64,000 nt of DNA from Flavobacterium pisciphilum (lineage in GTDB: Bacteria; Bacteroidota; Bacteroidia; Flavobacteriales; Flavobacteriaceae), in contig NZ_JAJJMO010000001.1 of the NCBI RefSeq assembly GCF_020905345.1, forward strand, positions 5,208,001-5,272,000, written 5' to 3'. Numbering within the stretch: the stretch's first letter is position 1; each line of letters starts with the position of its first letter. The notes under the pieces were generated by a model that saw nothing but the letters and a program-made list of their open reading frames with translations, was not told the DNA's origin and ran no database searches. The position numbers and the translations under genes were made by a program. Shown one piece after another: positions 17,115 to 25,695 of this stretch.

Positions 17115-17483
17115 ATGGTGACAAAAGAGGTATTAGTATATGATAATCAACATGGTTTTTCCAGATTCTTAAAGAAACAATTTGGAAAGGAGATTAACTT
17201 TAGAGTTTACAAAAAGTTCAGTTCAGAAGATACTTTTGATAATATACAAGACGAATATTCATTTATTTTTTTCATCGTTTATTCAGGAGAGGATCTATTT
17301 GATTTTATTAAATTACAAAGAAAAGGAGTGCCTATCGTAGTTTGTAGTTTTAATAAAGAGGTACTGTCTAAGTTTAAAGATATTAAAGACATTAGCTTAT
17401 TAGATATTTCGGCATCACGTGAAGAATTAATAAATAATTTCCAAATGGCGCTTTATACATATTCAGAAACGCATCCTGATTAG
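17115..17483 (+). CDS. Receiver-like protein lacking phosphorylation residues
   Basis: A 122-residue protein whose predicted strand order resembles a response-regulator receiver: EVLVYDNQ (strand 1), FIFFIVYS (strand 3), PIVVCSF (strand 4), ISLLDIS (strand 5). The paired acidic residues after strand 1 are reduced to one Asp, and the phosphoacceptor Asp at the end of strand 3 is absent. If the fold is right, it is a pseudo-receiver that cannot be phosphorylated normally. It has no output domain. It lies between the adhesin gene and a convergent acetyltransferase, and a role with the adhesin cluster is only positional inference. Confidence 0.6.
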   Translation: MVTKEVLVYDNQHGFSRFLKKQFGKEINFRVYKKFSSEDTFDNIQDEYSFIFFIVYSGEDLFDFIKLQRKGVPIVVCSFNKEVLSKFKDIKDISLLDISASREELINNFQMALYTYSETHPD

Positions 17484-17516
17484 CATTCTAAAAAGGAGAT
17501 TTTAAAAAATAGATTC

Positions 17517-18014
17517 TTATTTCAGTGTCAATTGCATGAAAACCAAATCAAGCCAGTGATCAAATTTATATCCAACTTCACGAATAGTTCCAGTTGTTAC
17601 AAAACCAAATTTTTCATGAAAAGCAATACTTCCTGCATTATCTGCATCAATCGCACCAATCATAACATGATACCCTTGCTCTTTGGCCAAGCGAATTAAT
17701 TCAGTCAATAATTTAGAACCAATGCCTTTACCAATTATATTCTCAGTTACATAAACAGAATGTTCTACCGTGTATTGATATCCAATTTTTTCTCTAAATG
17801 GACCATAACTACCAAAGCCTATAACTTTACCATCCAGTTCAGCTACAATAACAGGTAAGTTTTTGGTGTTTTTATCTTCAAACCATTTTTTTTGAACTTC
17901 AATAGTTTGGGTTTCATAGCTATAATTAGCAGTAGTATGCAAAATAGAGTAGTTAACAATGTCAAGAATTTTATCTAAATCGTGAGAAGTTGCTGGTCGA
18001 ATTGTAACAGACAT
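17517..18014 (-). CDS. GNAT-family N-acetyltransferase (phosphinothricin acetyltransferase-like)
   Basis: A 165-residue acetyltransferase beginning TIRPATSHDLDKILDIVNYS. The acetyl-CoA-binding motif is GKGIGSKLLTELIRLAKE, followed by ADNAGSIAFHEKFGFVTTGT and a C-terminal YKFDHWLDLVFMQ, the pattern of the Pat/YncA group that acetylates phosphinothricin, methionine sulfoximine or similar amino acid analogues. The natural substrate here is unknown. It lies on the minus strand upstream of nothing obvious and is probably monocistronic. Confidence 0.88.
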   Translation of the reverse strand: MSVTIRPATSHDLDKILDIVNYSILHTTANYSYETQTIEVQKKWFEDKNTKNLPVIVAELDGKVIGFGSYGPFREKIGYQYTVEHSVYVTENIIGKGIGSKLLTELIRLAKEQGYHVMIGAIDADNAGSIAFHEKFGFVTTGTIREVGYKFDHWLDLVFMQLTLK

Positions 18015-18141
18015 AATGTATTTTTATTGTTAATGGATTGTTGAGTATAATTTTCGAAGAAAAAAAATAAAACAACAACTGCTGTTTCTATGTGCTAAAA
18101 ACTGTTTCTACGAATTACACACAAAGAGGTTAATAGTTAGT

Positions 18142-19311
18142 TTATTTAAGTTCAGCCAAGAGAGCATCAGCATCTTTCGAGTCCCAACCCATTTCTTCAC
18201 AGATAGTTTTTGCTTTTTTTGCATAGACTAAAGCTGATTTTTTATCTTTAATTTTAATATAAAGTCGTGATAATAATAAGTTCCCGTCGTAGGCATCATT
18301 TATCTCTAAAGAACGTTTTACCCATTCGATTGATTTTTTTAAGCTTTCTACATCAGTAATATTTTTTAGATAAACCTGTCCAATTTCTTTTAAGGCACTT
18401 GGAGTATTCCATACATATTTTTGAGTTCCATCTAAGGCAGTTTTATTATAATACTTCCAATTAGTACTTCTTTCAGCAATTGTTAAATCATAAGAAAAAA
18501 TAAGAGAGTCTGTTTTTTGGAGACGAATTGATTTAGCAATTTCTCTTTGTTTATAGTAATTAACGGTATCTAAACTTTCGGTGTAAGGACGTAGTAATTC
18601 AGTTACTATATTGATTATTTTTTTCTCTACACGATCAGGAGAAGCAACATTTCCAAATTCTTTTTGGTGCTGTAATACATATTGGAATTCATGCGATTTG
18701 ATATCACTTACACCATTAGCAATAATACGCCAGTTCATTTCGGTAAGTAATTGCGAGTCAGATTGTGTAGCAAGGTAAGTGTGGGTAGCTTTGGATAAAT
18801 CAACTCTTTCACGACCTTTTCTCAATGTATTTAAATAAGCCAAGCATTTGTTAGCATTACTAGGGTCTGCCAAAAACTGTTTTTCAAGATAAGGCAATTG
18901 CATTTTAGGATTTAAAGCATTTTTAATTTCATTTAAAAATTCAGCAGCTTTTATTTCACCTTTCAAATTATATAATATAGTTTCGTTAGAATCAACAATT
19001 ATAAAACTAGGTAATGATTTGGTGTCAAATTTGGTTTTTAGTGCAAGCCCCTCTGGCTTATCAATATCTTTCCAGACACAAACATAGTTACTTTCTAAAA
19101 AAGTCATTACTGTAGCATCTTGAAAAGTACTATTCTTCATTACATTACAATGAGGGCACCAAGTAGCAAATAACATAACGAAGACAGGTTTGTTTTCTTG
19201 TTTTGCCTTTACTAAAGCATCTTTATAGCTAATATCATCGTGAACAAATTGATTTTGAGCATTTCCGGCATGTATAAAAAGTATAAGTAGGGATAGATAA
19301 ATAAAACGCAT
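18142..19311 (-). CDS. Secreted thioredoxin-fold protein
   Basis: A 389-residue exported protein (signal peptide residues 1-18, ending HAGNAQ). The N-terminal thioredoxin domain has the redox motif FATWCPHCNVMK and the cis-proline loop KSLPSFIIVD. The C-terminal two thirds are helical, with TPR-like ends (SLEINDAYDGNLLLSRLYIK). It is probably a periplasmic thiol-disulfide or thiol-reducing protein with a helical partner-binding region. Transcription likely starts at a TATATTTG box and points away from menD. Confidence 0.82.
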   Translation of the reverse strand: MRFIYLSLLILFIHAGNAQNQFVHDDISYKDALVKAKQENKPVFVMLFATWCPHCNVMKNSTFQDATVMTFLESNYVCVWKDIDKPEGLALKTKFDTKSLPSFIIVDSNETILYNLKGEIKAAEFLNEIKNALNPKMQLPYLEKQFLADPSNANKCLAYLNTLRKGRERVDLSKATHTYLATQSDSQLLTEMNWRIIANGVSDIKSHEFQYVLQHQKEFGNVASPDRVEKKIINIVTELLRPYTESLDTVNYYKQREIAKSIRLQKTDSLIFSYDLTIAERSTNWKYYNKTALDGTQKYVWNTPSALKEIGQVYLKNITDVESLKKSIEWVKRSLEINDAYDGNLLLSRLYIKIKDKKSALVYAKKAKTICEEMGWDSKDADALLAELK

Positions 19312-19343
19312 AATCTTTCAGTTTTTATTAAAGATAATTTTTA

Positions 19344-19351
19344 CAAATATA
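19344..19351 (-). promoter_or_regulatory. -7 box for the thioredoxin-fold gene
   Basis: TATATTTG on the minus strand matches TAnnTTTG. The expected transcript start is near 19337, about 26 bases before the ATG. Confidence 0.5.
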
Positions 19352-19417
19352 TTTCCTTTTTCTATAATTAAATGGTAATATATCGTTATTTATACCCTAA
19401 ATCATATCTGAACTCAT

Positions 19418-19425
19418 TAACTTTG
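19418..19425 (+). promoter_or_regulatory. -7 box for menD
   Basis: TAACTTTG matches TAnnTTTG and would start transcription near 19432, about 14 bases before the ATG at 19446. This rules against the in-frame GTG at 19425, which overlaps the box. Confidence 0.5.
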
Positions 19426-19445
19426 TGTTTTATAATTTCGAAAAA

Positions 19446-21107
19446 ATGATTTACCCCAAAATACCACTTGCACAGAGTATCATTCAAATTTGTTTAGAAA
19501 AAGGAATAACCAACATTATTATATCTCCCGGGTCACGAAATGCCCCTTTAACCATAGGATTTGTTAGTAACCCTGCATTTCAGTGTTACAGTATTGCTGA
19601 TGAAAGATGTGCTGCATTTTTTGCATTAGGAATCGCTCAACAAACCCAAGAACCAACAGCCTTAGTTTGTACTTCGGGTTCGGCATTATTAAATTATTAT
19701 CCCGCTTTTGCAGAAGCATTTTATAGTCAGATTCCACTAATTGTAATCTCAGCTGATCGTCCGCAAAGCAAAATAGACATAGGCGATGGGCAAACCATCC
19801 GTCAGGAAAATGTATATATAAATCATTCTCTGTATAATGCGAATTTGCATGAAGATGTTTCGCTAGAAAATGACAAGAAAATAAATGAAGCAATAGATAC
19901 AGCCAGAGCACAAAAAGGGCCTGTACACATTAATGCTCCATTCGAAGAACCTTTGTATGAAACGGTATCAGAACTTACAGTAACGCCAATAATTAATACT
20001 TACGTAAAAGAAAACCAGTCAGAAGCAATAGCTGATTTAGCAACCATGCTTGCAGATTGGAACAAATCGACTCGTAAGATGGTGCTTGTGGGAGTAAATG
20101 AGCCTAATAGTATTAGTCAAGAAATAATTGAAAGATTAGCCAATGATGAGTCAGTTGTTGTTTTAACAGAAACAACATCTAATTTGCATCATTCTAGTTT
20201 TGTAAATAGTATAGACACATTAATTACACCGTTTACACCAGCTGATTTTGAAGATTTTCAACCAGAAATTTTAGTCACTTTTGGAGGAATGATAGTTTCT
20301 AAACGAATCAAGGCATTTTTAAGAAAGTACAAGCCAAAGCAACATTGGCATATAGATACGCTAAGAGCGTATGATACATTTGGAGCTTCACCCAATCATA
20401 TAAAAACAAAACCAAGCGATTTCTTTGAAACTTTCTTGTCTCAAACAGAATCTATCAAAAGTGATTATTTTTCAAAAATTGAAAAAATTAATGCTTTAAG
20501 AAAAGTAAAAGCGCAAGAATACTTAACTAAAATTCCGTTTTCAGACTTTAAAGTCTTCGAAAAAGTAATTGAATCATTGCCTAAAAATAGTCAGTTGCAA
20601 ATAAGTAATAGTTCAGCTATTCGATATGCACAATTAATTGATATAGATTCGTCAATAGATGTTTTCTGTAATAGAGGTACAAGTGGTATCGATGGTAGTA
20701 CATCGACAGCTATAGGAGCTGCAGTAGGTAATTTGAAGCCAGCAGTTTTCATCACAGGAGATATTAGTTTTTTGTATGACAGTAATGCTTTATGGAATAG
20801 CTACATTCCGAATAATTTTAAAATTATAATTGTAAATAATGGTGGTGGAGGAATCTTCCGCATTTTGCCAGGGCATCAAGAGCAACCAGTTTTTAATACT
20901 TTCTTTGAAACATCTCATCATTTAACTGCCGAATATATGGCAGGAATGTTCAAAATGAATTATATAAAAGCCAATGATGAAAGCTCATTACAATTGGGAT
21001 TACAATCATTATATGAGGTAAATAATGCTCCAGCTATTTTGGAAATTTTTACACCAACAATAGAAAACGATAAAATATTGCTACAGTTTTTTAAAGAATT
21101 AGTATGA
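19446..21107 (+). CDS. menD: SEPHCHC synthase MenD
   Basis: A 553-residue thiamine diphosphate enzyme that joins isochorismate and 2-oxoglutarate at the first committed step of menaquinone synthesis. The N-terminal motif IISPGSRNAPLTIGF, the catalytic-glutamate region DERCAAFFALGIAQ, and the cofactor-binding GDISFLYDSNALWN are all present, and the length is normal for the family. The ATG at 19446 was chosen because a TAACTTTG -7 box lies just upstream. menB, menA and menC follow within 10 kb on the same strand but with unrelated genes between. Confidence 0.95.
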   Translation: MIYPKIPLAQSIIQICLEKGITNIIISPGSRNAPLTIGFVSNPAFQCYSIADERCAAFFALGIAQQTQEPTALVCTSGSALLNYYPAFAEAFYSQIPLIVISADRPQSKIDIGDGQTIRQENVYINHSLYNANLHEDVSLENDKKINEAIDTARAQKGPVHINAPFEEPLYETVSELTVTPIINTYVKENQSEAIADLATMLADWNKSTRKMVLVGVNEPNSISQEIIERLANDESVVVLTETTSNLHHSSFVNSIDTLITPFTPADFEDFQPEILVTFGGMIVSKRIKAFLRKYKPKQHWHIDTLRAYDTFGASPNHIKTKPSDFFETFLSQTESIKSDYFSKIEKINALRKVKAQEYLTKIPFSDFKVFEKVIESLPKNSQLQISNSSAIRYAQLIDIDSSIDVFCNRGTSGIDGSTSTAIGAAVGNLKPAVFITGDISFLYDSNALWNSYIPNNFKIIIVNNGGGGIFRILPGHQEQPVFNTFFETSHHLTAEYMAGMFKMNYIKANDESSLQLGLQSLYEVNNAPAILEIFTPTIENDKILLQFFKELV

Positions 21108-21200
21108 GTTTATTTTTGTCTTAAATAAAATACAATGTATAGAATAAAAGCTTAAATTTGAGAGTGTGAACAATTATTAATCAACTATTAAATTTTATTT

Positions 21201-21542
21201 ATGAGTGCAAGAGACGAATTAATTGTAAAATATGCTGCTGATTTAAAAGACAAATGTGGCGTAACTCCAGATATGGATTTATTGACAAAAGTAACTATTG
21301 GTTGCGGGCCGTCAATATATAATGCAGATGCAGCAACAGTTGCAGGAACGCAAAAAACAGAATTAGATACAGTGAAGAATAATTTCTTAATTAAGAAATT
21401 AGGTTTACCAGACACACCAGCTTTAGACGCTGGAATAGATGCTGTACTAGAAAAATATGGACGCTCAAACAAGAACAAATATAGAGCAGTTGTGTATTAT
21501 TTATTGACAAAACACTTTAAGAAAGAAAGTGTTTATAAATAG
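21201..21542 (+). CDS. DUF2853-family protein
   Basis: A 113-residue soluble protein matching the DUF2853 family: MSARDELIVKYAADLKDKCG at the start, a central LLTKVTIGCGPSIYNADA and a basic C-terminus KYRAVVYYLLTKHFKKE. Its function is unknown. It follows menD by 93 bases and ends at a strong bidirectional terminator shared with the convergent M28 peptidase. It may be co-transcribed with menD. Confidence 0.85.
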   Translation: MSARDELIVKYAADLKDKCGVTPDMDLLTKVTIGCGPSIYNADAATVAGTQKTELDTVKNNFLIKKLGLPDTPALDAGIDAVLEKYGRSNKNKYRAVVYYLLTKHFKKESVYK

Positions 21543-21561
21543 TATTTCATTGTAAAATAAT

Positions 21562-21586
21562 AAAAGCGCCTTTTAGGCGCTTTTTT
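21562..21586. terminator. Bidirectional intrinsic terminator
   Basis: AAAAGCGCC (21562-21570) and GGCGCTTTT (21576-21584) form a GC-rich stem with a 5-base loop and T runs on both strands, between the convergent DUF2853 and M28 genes. Confidence 0.92.
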
Positions 21587-21605
21587 AATGAAAAATAGTA
21601 AAATC

Positions 21606-22955
21606 TTATCGTATAGGAATAGGGAAAACGGCTAAGCTAGAATGCCCTAGAGAGTCTACAGCCTGTACTGCAAAGAAAAAATTATCTTTAGAATAAGGAA
21701 GTTCTATTTTTGTGTCATTAGTAAAAAAAGTTTTTTCCCAATGCGAGGATGCTGTTTCACGCATCAAAACTTGATACCCATATACTTTTTTATCTTCAGC
21801 AGGATTCCATGACAATGTAGATGAATTAGAGAGTGATTTTACTTCAATACCTACATTAATAGGAGCTTTGGGAGACCAAGCTAAGTTTGATAAGGTAGCC
21901 AAGTTAGAACAGGTAATTTTTCTTAAATATTCAAAATCCATAAACTCAGGAAGATCACCATATTTTATATTGTTTTCAGTTCTTAAATCTTGGTGTTGGT
22001 GATTGAAGTTTTCGTTCATTTCACAAAAGCGTACTGCAGTAAAACCATTTTGGCTAAATGGTGTATGATCGCCACCACGTAAAAAACGATCATTTCTGTA
22101 AATAAGATTAATGCTCAATTGATCAACATATTGATTTGTAACAGTTTTAATATATCTCGCAAATTGTCTAGACGGACTGTCATTGTCTTTGTTTGTGGCT
22201 TTTCGGATTTTGGCTTCATCTTCCGTTTCCAGATAAGGAATAGTTTCGCTAAAAACCCTAACCTGAGTATTATCACGAAGGTTTGTACCACTGGATAAGC
22301 TGTTTCCAATCATATCATTATTTATCATGGCAATAATATTCCATTTAGATTCTTTGGCTAATTCAGCAAGATGTCTAGCGCCATAAAGTCCTTGTTCTTC
22401 GCCTGTAACAGCTACAAAAATGATTGTACAAGGAAAAGATCTTTTGCTCATGATTTTGGCTATTTCCATCATTGCAGCAACTCCAGAACCGTCATCGTTT
22501 GCGCCAGGAGCATCATCTTTGATATTCATAACATCAGATACACGTGAATCCAGATGTCCACTAATGATAAGCACACGATTATCAGTAGGGTCGGTTCCTT
22601 TTAGAGTAGCCATAACATTCCCTAGTTCGCTGTCTTTTAGGATTCGCTTTCCATCAGCTTTTACAGTAAAGTAATCAATAGTAGCGGTTAGTCTTCCGTT
22701 AGATTCTAATGCATATTTATCAAATTCAGATTTCACCCATTTTTGAGCAGCACCAATTCCTCGTGTTTTACTTTTGGTGTCACTCAAAGTGTGTCTGGTT
22801 CCAAAAGAAACCAATTTTACAACGGTATTTTCAAGATTTTCGGCTTTAACCTCAGTAATCATTTTTCTTATTTCAGGGTCATCATTGGTTTGGGAATGAA
22901 TAAATGGGGAGAAAAATAGAAAGGTAAGGGCATAGATAAGGATTTGTGGTTTCAT
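21606..22955 (-). CDS. Secreted M28-family aminopeptidase with Fn3-like domain
   Basis: A 449-residue exported zinc peptidase (signal peptide ending FIHSQ). The metal ligands and catalytic acids appear in order: ISGHLDSR, PGANDDGSG, VTGEEQGLYG, NNDMIGN and GGDHTPFSQNG. Residues about 365-449 form a fibronectin type III-like domain (SSTLSWNPAEDKKVYGYQV). M28 enzymes remove N-terminal amino acids from peptides. No T9SS C-terminal signal is evident, so a periplasmic location is likely. A TAAATTTG -7 box lies upstream. Confidence 0.93.
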   Translation of the reverse strand: MKPQILIYALTFLFFSPFIHSQTNDDPEIRKMITEVKAENLENTVVKLVSFGTRHTLSDTKSKTRGIGAAQKWVKSEFDKYALESNGRLTATIDYFTVKADGKRILKDSELGNVMATLKGTDPTDNRVLIISGHLDSRVSDVMNIKDDAPGANDDGSGVAAMMEIAKIMSKRSFPCTIIFVAVTGEEQGLYGARHLAELAKESKWNIIAMINNDMIGNSLSSGTNLRDNTQVRVFSETIPYLETEDEAKIRKATNKDNDSPSRQFARYIKTVTNQYVDQLSINLIYRNDRFLRGGDHTPFSQNGFTAVRFCEMNENFNHQHQDLRTENNIKYGDLPEFMDFEYLRKITCSNLATLSNLAWSPKAPINVGIEVKSLSNSSTLSWNPAEDKKVYGYQVLMRETASSHWEKTFFTNDTKIELPYSKDNFFFAVQAVDSLGHSSLAVFPIPIR

Positions 22956-22981
22956 TTGTTTGGAGTTGGTTAATATAATTT

Positions 22982-22989
22982 CAAATTTA
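22982..22989 (-). promoter_or_regulatory. -7 box for the M28 peptidase gene
   Basis: TAAATTTG on the minus strand matches TAnnTTTG, with an expected transcript start near 22975, about 20 bases before the ATG. Confidence 0.45.
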
Positions 22990-23067
22990 ATTAAAAAAGA
23001 AAACTATTAGAAGACATAACGTTAAGAATCCTTAATAAATACTTTTCGATGGTAGATTCAAACTTCG

Positions 23068-23075
23068 TACCTTTG
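23068..23075 (+). promoter_or_regulatory. -7 box for the CvfB gene
   Basis: TACCTTTG matches TAnnTTTG. The expected transcript start is near 23082, giving a 39-base leader. Confidence 0.5.
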
Positions 23076-23120
23076 CAACTTAGAAACTTGCTTAGATAGC
23101 AATACAGAACATTAAAGAAG

Positions 23121-23975
23121 ATGATTGAAATAGGAAAATACAATACACTAACTATATTACGTGATACTAAAGTAGGATTGTTTTTGGGAAACCCAGAAAA
23201 AGATCCAGAAGGAATACACGACATACTTTTACCAAATAAATACGTTCCAAATGAATTTGAAATAGGCGAGGAGCTTATTGTTTTTGTTTATTTAGACCAT
23301 GAAGAGCGACCAGTTGCTACAACATTACAACCTTATATTTTACTAAATGAGTTTGCTCTTTTACGTGTAAACTATATTAATCAAATAGGGGCTTTTATGG
23401 ACTGGGGTATGGAAAAAGACATACTTGTTCCGTATAAAGAACAGGCGCGACCTATGGAAAAAGGAAAGCGTTATTTGGTATATTTATATATGGATGAAAA
23501 AACCAATCGTTTGGTGGCTTCAAGTAAAACAAACCAATTCTTGAACAATGATAATCTAACGGTTGAAAATGGAGAAGAGGTAGATTTAATTGTTTCGCAT
23601 ATTACCGAAATAGGAATCAATGTAATCATCAATGAAAAACATAAAGGATTGTTGTATAAAGATGAGGTTTATGATGATGCTATTCGTACAGGAGACCGTA
23701 TGCGTGGTTACATTAAAAACATCCGACCTGACAATAAAATAGATGTTTCATTGCAAGTGCAAGGATATCAAAGTATCGAGCCAAACGCTGAAAAAATCAT
23801 GGATGAATTAAGAGCAAGTCGTGGATTTTTAAGGCTTACGGATAATTCGCATCCAGAAGATATTAAAACAGTGCTTAAAATGAGTAAAAAAACCTTTAAG
23901 AAGGCAATTGGTGCGCTGTACAAAGAGAAACTAATTGAGATCAAAGAAGACGGAATTTACTTAGTTAAAGAGTAA
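23121..23975 (+). CDS. CvfB-family S1-domain RNA-binding protein
   Basis: A 284-residue protein with tandem S1-like OB folds followed by a winged helix, the layout of CvfB/YitL. The third S1 unit reads VDLIVSHITEIGINVIINEK, and the winged helix is at about 225-284 (DIKTVLKMSKKTFKKAIGALY). CvfB binds RNA in Staphylococcus and affects virulence gene expression; in Bacteroidota the role is unknown. It has its own promoter and terminator. Confidence 0.88.
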   Translation: MIEIGKYNTLTILRDTKVGLFLGNPEKDPEGIHDILLPNKYVPNEFEIGEELIVFVYLDHEERPVATTLQPYILLNEFALLRVNYINQIGAFMDWGMEKDILVPYKEQARPMEKGKRYLVYLYMDEKTNRLVASSKTNQFLNNDNLTVENGEEVDLIVSHITEIGINVIINEKHKGLLYKDEVYDDAIRTGDRMRGYIKNIRPDNKIDVSLQVQGYQSIEPNAEKIMDELRASRGFLRLTDNSHPEDIKTVLKMSKKTFKKAIGALYKEKLIEIKEDGIYLVKE

Positions 23976-23983
23976 TAGAATAA

Positions 23984-24018
23984 GAAAGGCTAATCATTGT
24001 GATTAGCCTTTCTCTTTT
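23984..24018 (+). terminator. Intrinsic terminator after CvfB
   Basis: GAAAGGCTAATCA (23984-23996) pairs perfectly with TGATTAGCCTTTC (24000-24012) around a 3-base loop, followed by a T-rich tract. Confidence 0.95.
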
Positions 24019-24245
24019 TATTCTAGTTTTAAAAAAAATTGTAATTAAAAAAAACAAAAATAAAAATAAATCTACTTTCATCACGAAAAGTGAATAGAAC
24101 CACACAATATGTAAATACTGTACTTAACCTGTTTGCGTGTGATTTACTACTTTTTCAGATGGGTTTGTCTGGAAATAGGGATAACAAATACGTATATGCT
24201 AAAATCAATTTCACGGCAGAACCTTTGGTTTATTTTTTTATATTT

Positions 24246-24397
24246 TTAAAGATGATTAAGCAATAATAAGTACTCGTCTGTAGAGCTGTTTAATGCATCT
24301 TCCTTGTTAACCGTAGGTGTTACTTTCTCTCTTTTGCAATTTCAACAAATGCTATTCTTATTTGCTCGTTGCCTAAAGTTTTTAAATTCAAAACCAT
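24246..24397 (-). pseudogene. Possible frameshifted small gene remnant
   Basis: On the minus strand an ATG frame encodes 25 residues including LGNEQIRIAFVEIAKERK and then stops. Shifting frame at that stop continues a protein-like stretch, VTPTVNKEDALNSSTDEYLL, up to a second stop. The amino acid composition looks like real protein, unlike the surrounding AT-rich DNA, suggesting a decayed small gene. The family was not recognised. The rest of the 720-base gap (23976-24696) shows only a terminator and a dyad before menB. Confidence 0.3.
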
Positions 24398-24644
24398 AGA
24401 AAAATGAGCGACAAATTTTTTAAATTTTCTCAAAAAATCATTTTTTAGGTTAATAAATCAGTGAAAGAAAATCAATCTAAAATGCGTACTTTGAAAAGTG
24501 TACTACATTGATTAATAGGTTGTAAAGATAAAAAATAAAAGTTTTAATACACTATAAATAAATATAGTTTTTTGTTTTAAAACAAGTTTTAACATTTGAG
24601 CAAAAATATTTTAAGAACGACTTCATTAAAAATGTATAGTCTAA

Positions 24645-24672
24645 AGTGTAAAAAATGATTTATTTTTACACT
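24645..24672 (+). promoter_or_regulatory. Dyad upstream of menB
   Basis: AGTGTAAAAA (24645-24654) is inverted as TTTTTACACT (24663-24672), with an 8-base loop, ending 24 bases before the menB start. CACTATAA also occurs further upstream near 24550. It could be an operator or a leader hairpin. Confidence 0.35.
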
Positions 24673-24696
24673 ATAATTAATTAAAAATAGCATCTA

Positions 24697-25530
24697 ATGG
24701 ATTGGATTACTGCCAGAGAATTTGAAGATATAACCTATAAGAAATGTAATGGAGTTGCAAGAATAGCCTTTAATAGACCTAATGTACGCAACGCATTCCG
24801 ACCAAAAACAACATCCGAATTATACCAAGCATTTTATGATGCACAAGAAGATACTTCGATTGGAGTAGTTTTATTATCTGCCGAAGGACCTTCGACTAAA
24901 GATGGAGTGTATTCTTTTTGTAGTGGAGGAGATCAAAACGCAAGAGGACATCAAGGATATATAGGAGAAGATGGACAACATCGTTTAAATATTCTAGAAG
25001 TACAACGATTAATTCGTTTTATGCCAAAAGTGGTTATAGCTGTAGTTCCAGGATGGGCAGTTGGTGGAGGACATAGTTTGCATGTAGTTTGCGATATGAC
25101 GTTAGCGAGTAAAGAACACGCAATTTTCAAGCAAACAGATGCTGATGTTACCAGTTTTGATGGAGGATATGGTTCTGCATATTTGGCTAAAATGGTTGGA
25201 CAGAAAAAAGCACGTGAAATTTTCTTCTTAGGACGCAATTACTCAGCTCAAGAAGCAATGGATATGGGAATGGTAAATGCAGTAATTCCTCATGATGAAT
25301 TAGAAGACACAGCTTATGAGTGGGCGCAAGAAATATTGCAAAAATCACCTACATCTATAAAAATGTTGAAATTTGCTATGAACCTTACAGATGATGGTAT
25401 GGTTGGACAACAGGTTTTTGCAGGAGAAGCTACTCGTTTGGCTTATATGACCGAAGAAGCAAAAGAAGGTAGAAATGCTTTCCTAGAGAAAAGAAAGCCT
25501 AATTTTGGCGAAAACAAATGGTTACCATAA
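24697..25530 (+). CDS. menB: 1,4-dihydroxy-2-naphthoyl-CoA synthase MenB
   Basis: A 277-residue crotonase-fold enzyme that cyclises o-succinylbenzoyl-CoA in menaquinone synthesis. Diagnostic features are ARIAFNRPNVRNAFRPKT at the N-terminus, the oxyanion-hole segment FCSGGDQNARG, WAVGGGHSLHVVCDMTLAS, and the MenB-type C-terminus ending KPNFGENKWLP. The length is normal. It has a long 720-base upstream region with a small dyad, and menA follows after a repeat-bearing gap of 165 bases. Confidence 0.96.
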   Translation: MDWITAREFEDITYKKCNGVARIAFNRPNVRNAFRPKTTSELYQAFYDAQEDTSIGVVLLSAEGPSTKDGVYSFCSGGDQNARGHQGYIGEDGQHRLNILEVQRLIRFMPKVVIAVVPGWAVGGGHSLHVVCDMTLASKEHAIFKQTDADVTSFDGGYGSAYLAKMVGQKKAREIFFLGRNYSAQEAMDMGMVNAVIPHDELEDTAYEWAQEILQKSPTSIKMLKFAMNLTDDGMVGQQVFAGEATRLAYMTEEAKEGRNAFLEKRKPNFGENKWLP

Positions 25531-25533
25531 TTA

Positions 25534-25679
25534 AAGTTTCAAGTTTTTATTTGTGTCAAGTTTCAAGTTTATTGCTTGTAAACAGAAACTAAAATAACAA
25601 AACGGAAACTAAAATTTTTTAATTAAAAATAGTTCCAAATTTCAGATCAAGAACTTGTAACCTGAAACTTGAAACAAAC
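25534..25679. repeat. TTTCAAG heptamer repeats in both orientations
   Basis: Direct-orientation units (GTTTCAAGT) at 25536-25570 face inverted units (ACTTGAAAC and variants) at 25651-25675 across about 80 bases, so the menB-menA gap can fold into an imperfect hairpin. The unit is the same as in the 818-908 array. Confidence 0.7.
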
Positions 25680-25695
25680 AAAACATCAAAACAGA

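Noticed and set aside
24159-24266. 35-codon plus-strand frame (MGLSGNRDNKYVYAKINF) in the gap before menB
   Set aside because: It ends in a run of Phe from AT-rich DNA, overlaps the better minus-strand remnant, and has no promoter or conservation evidence.
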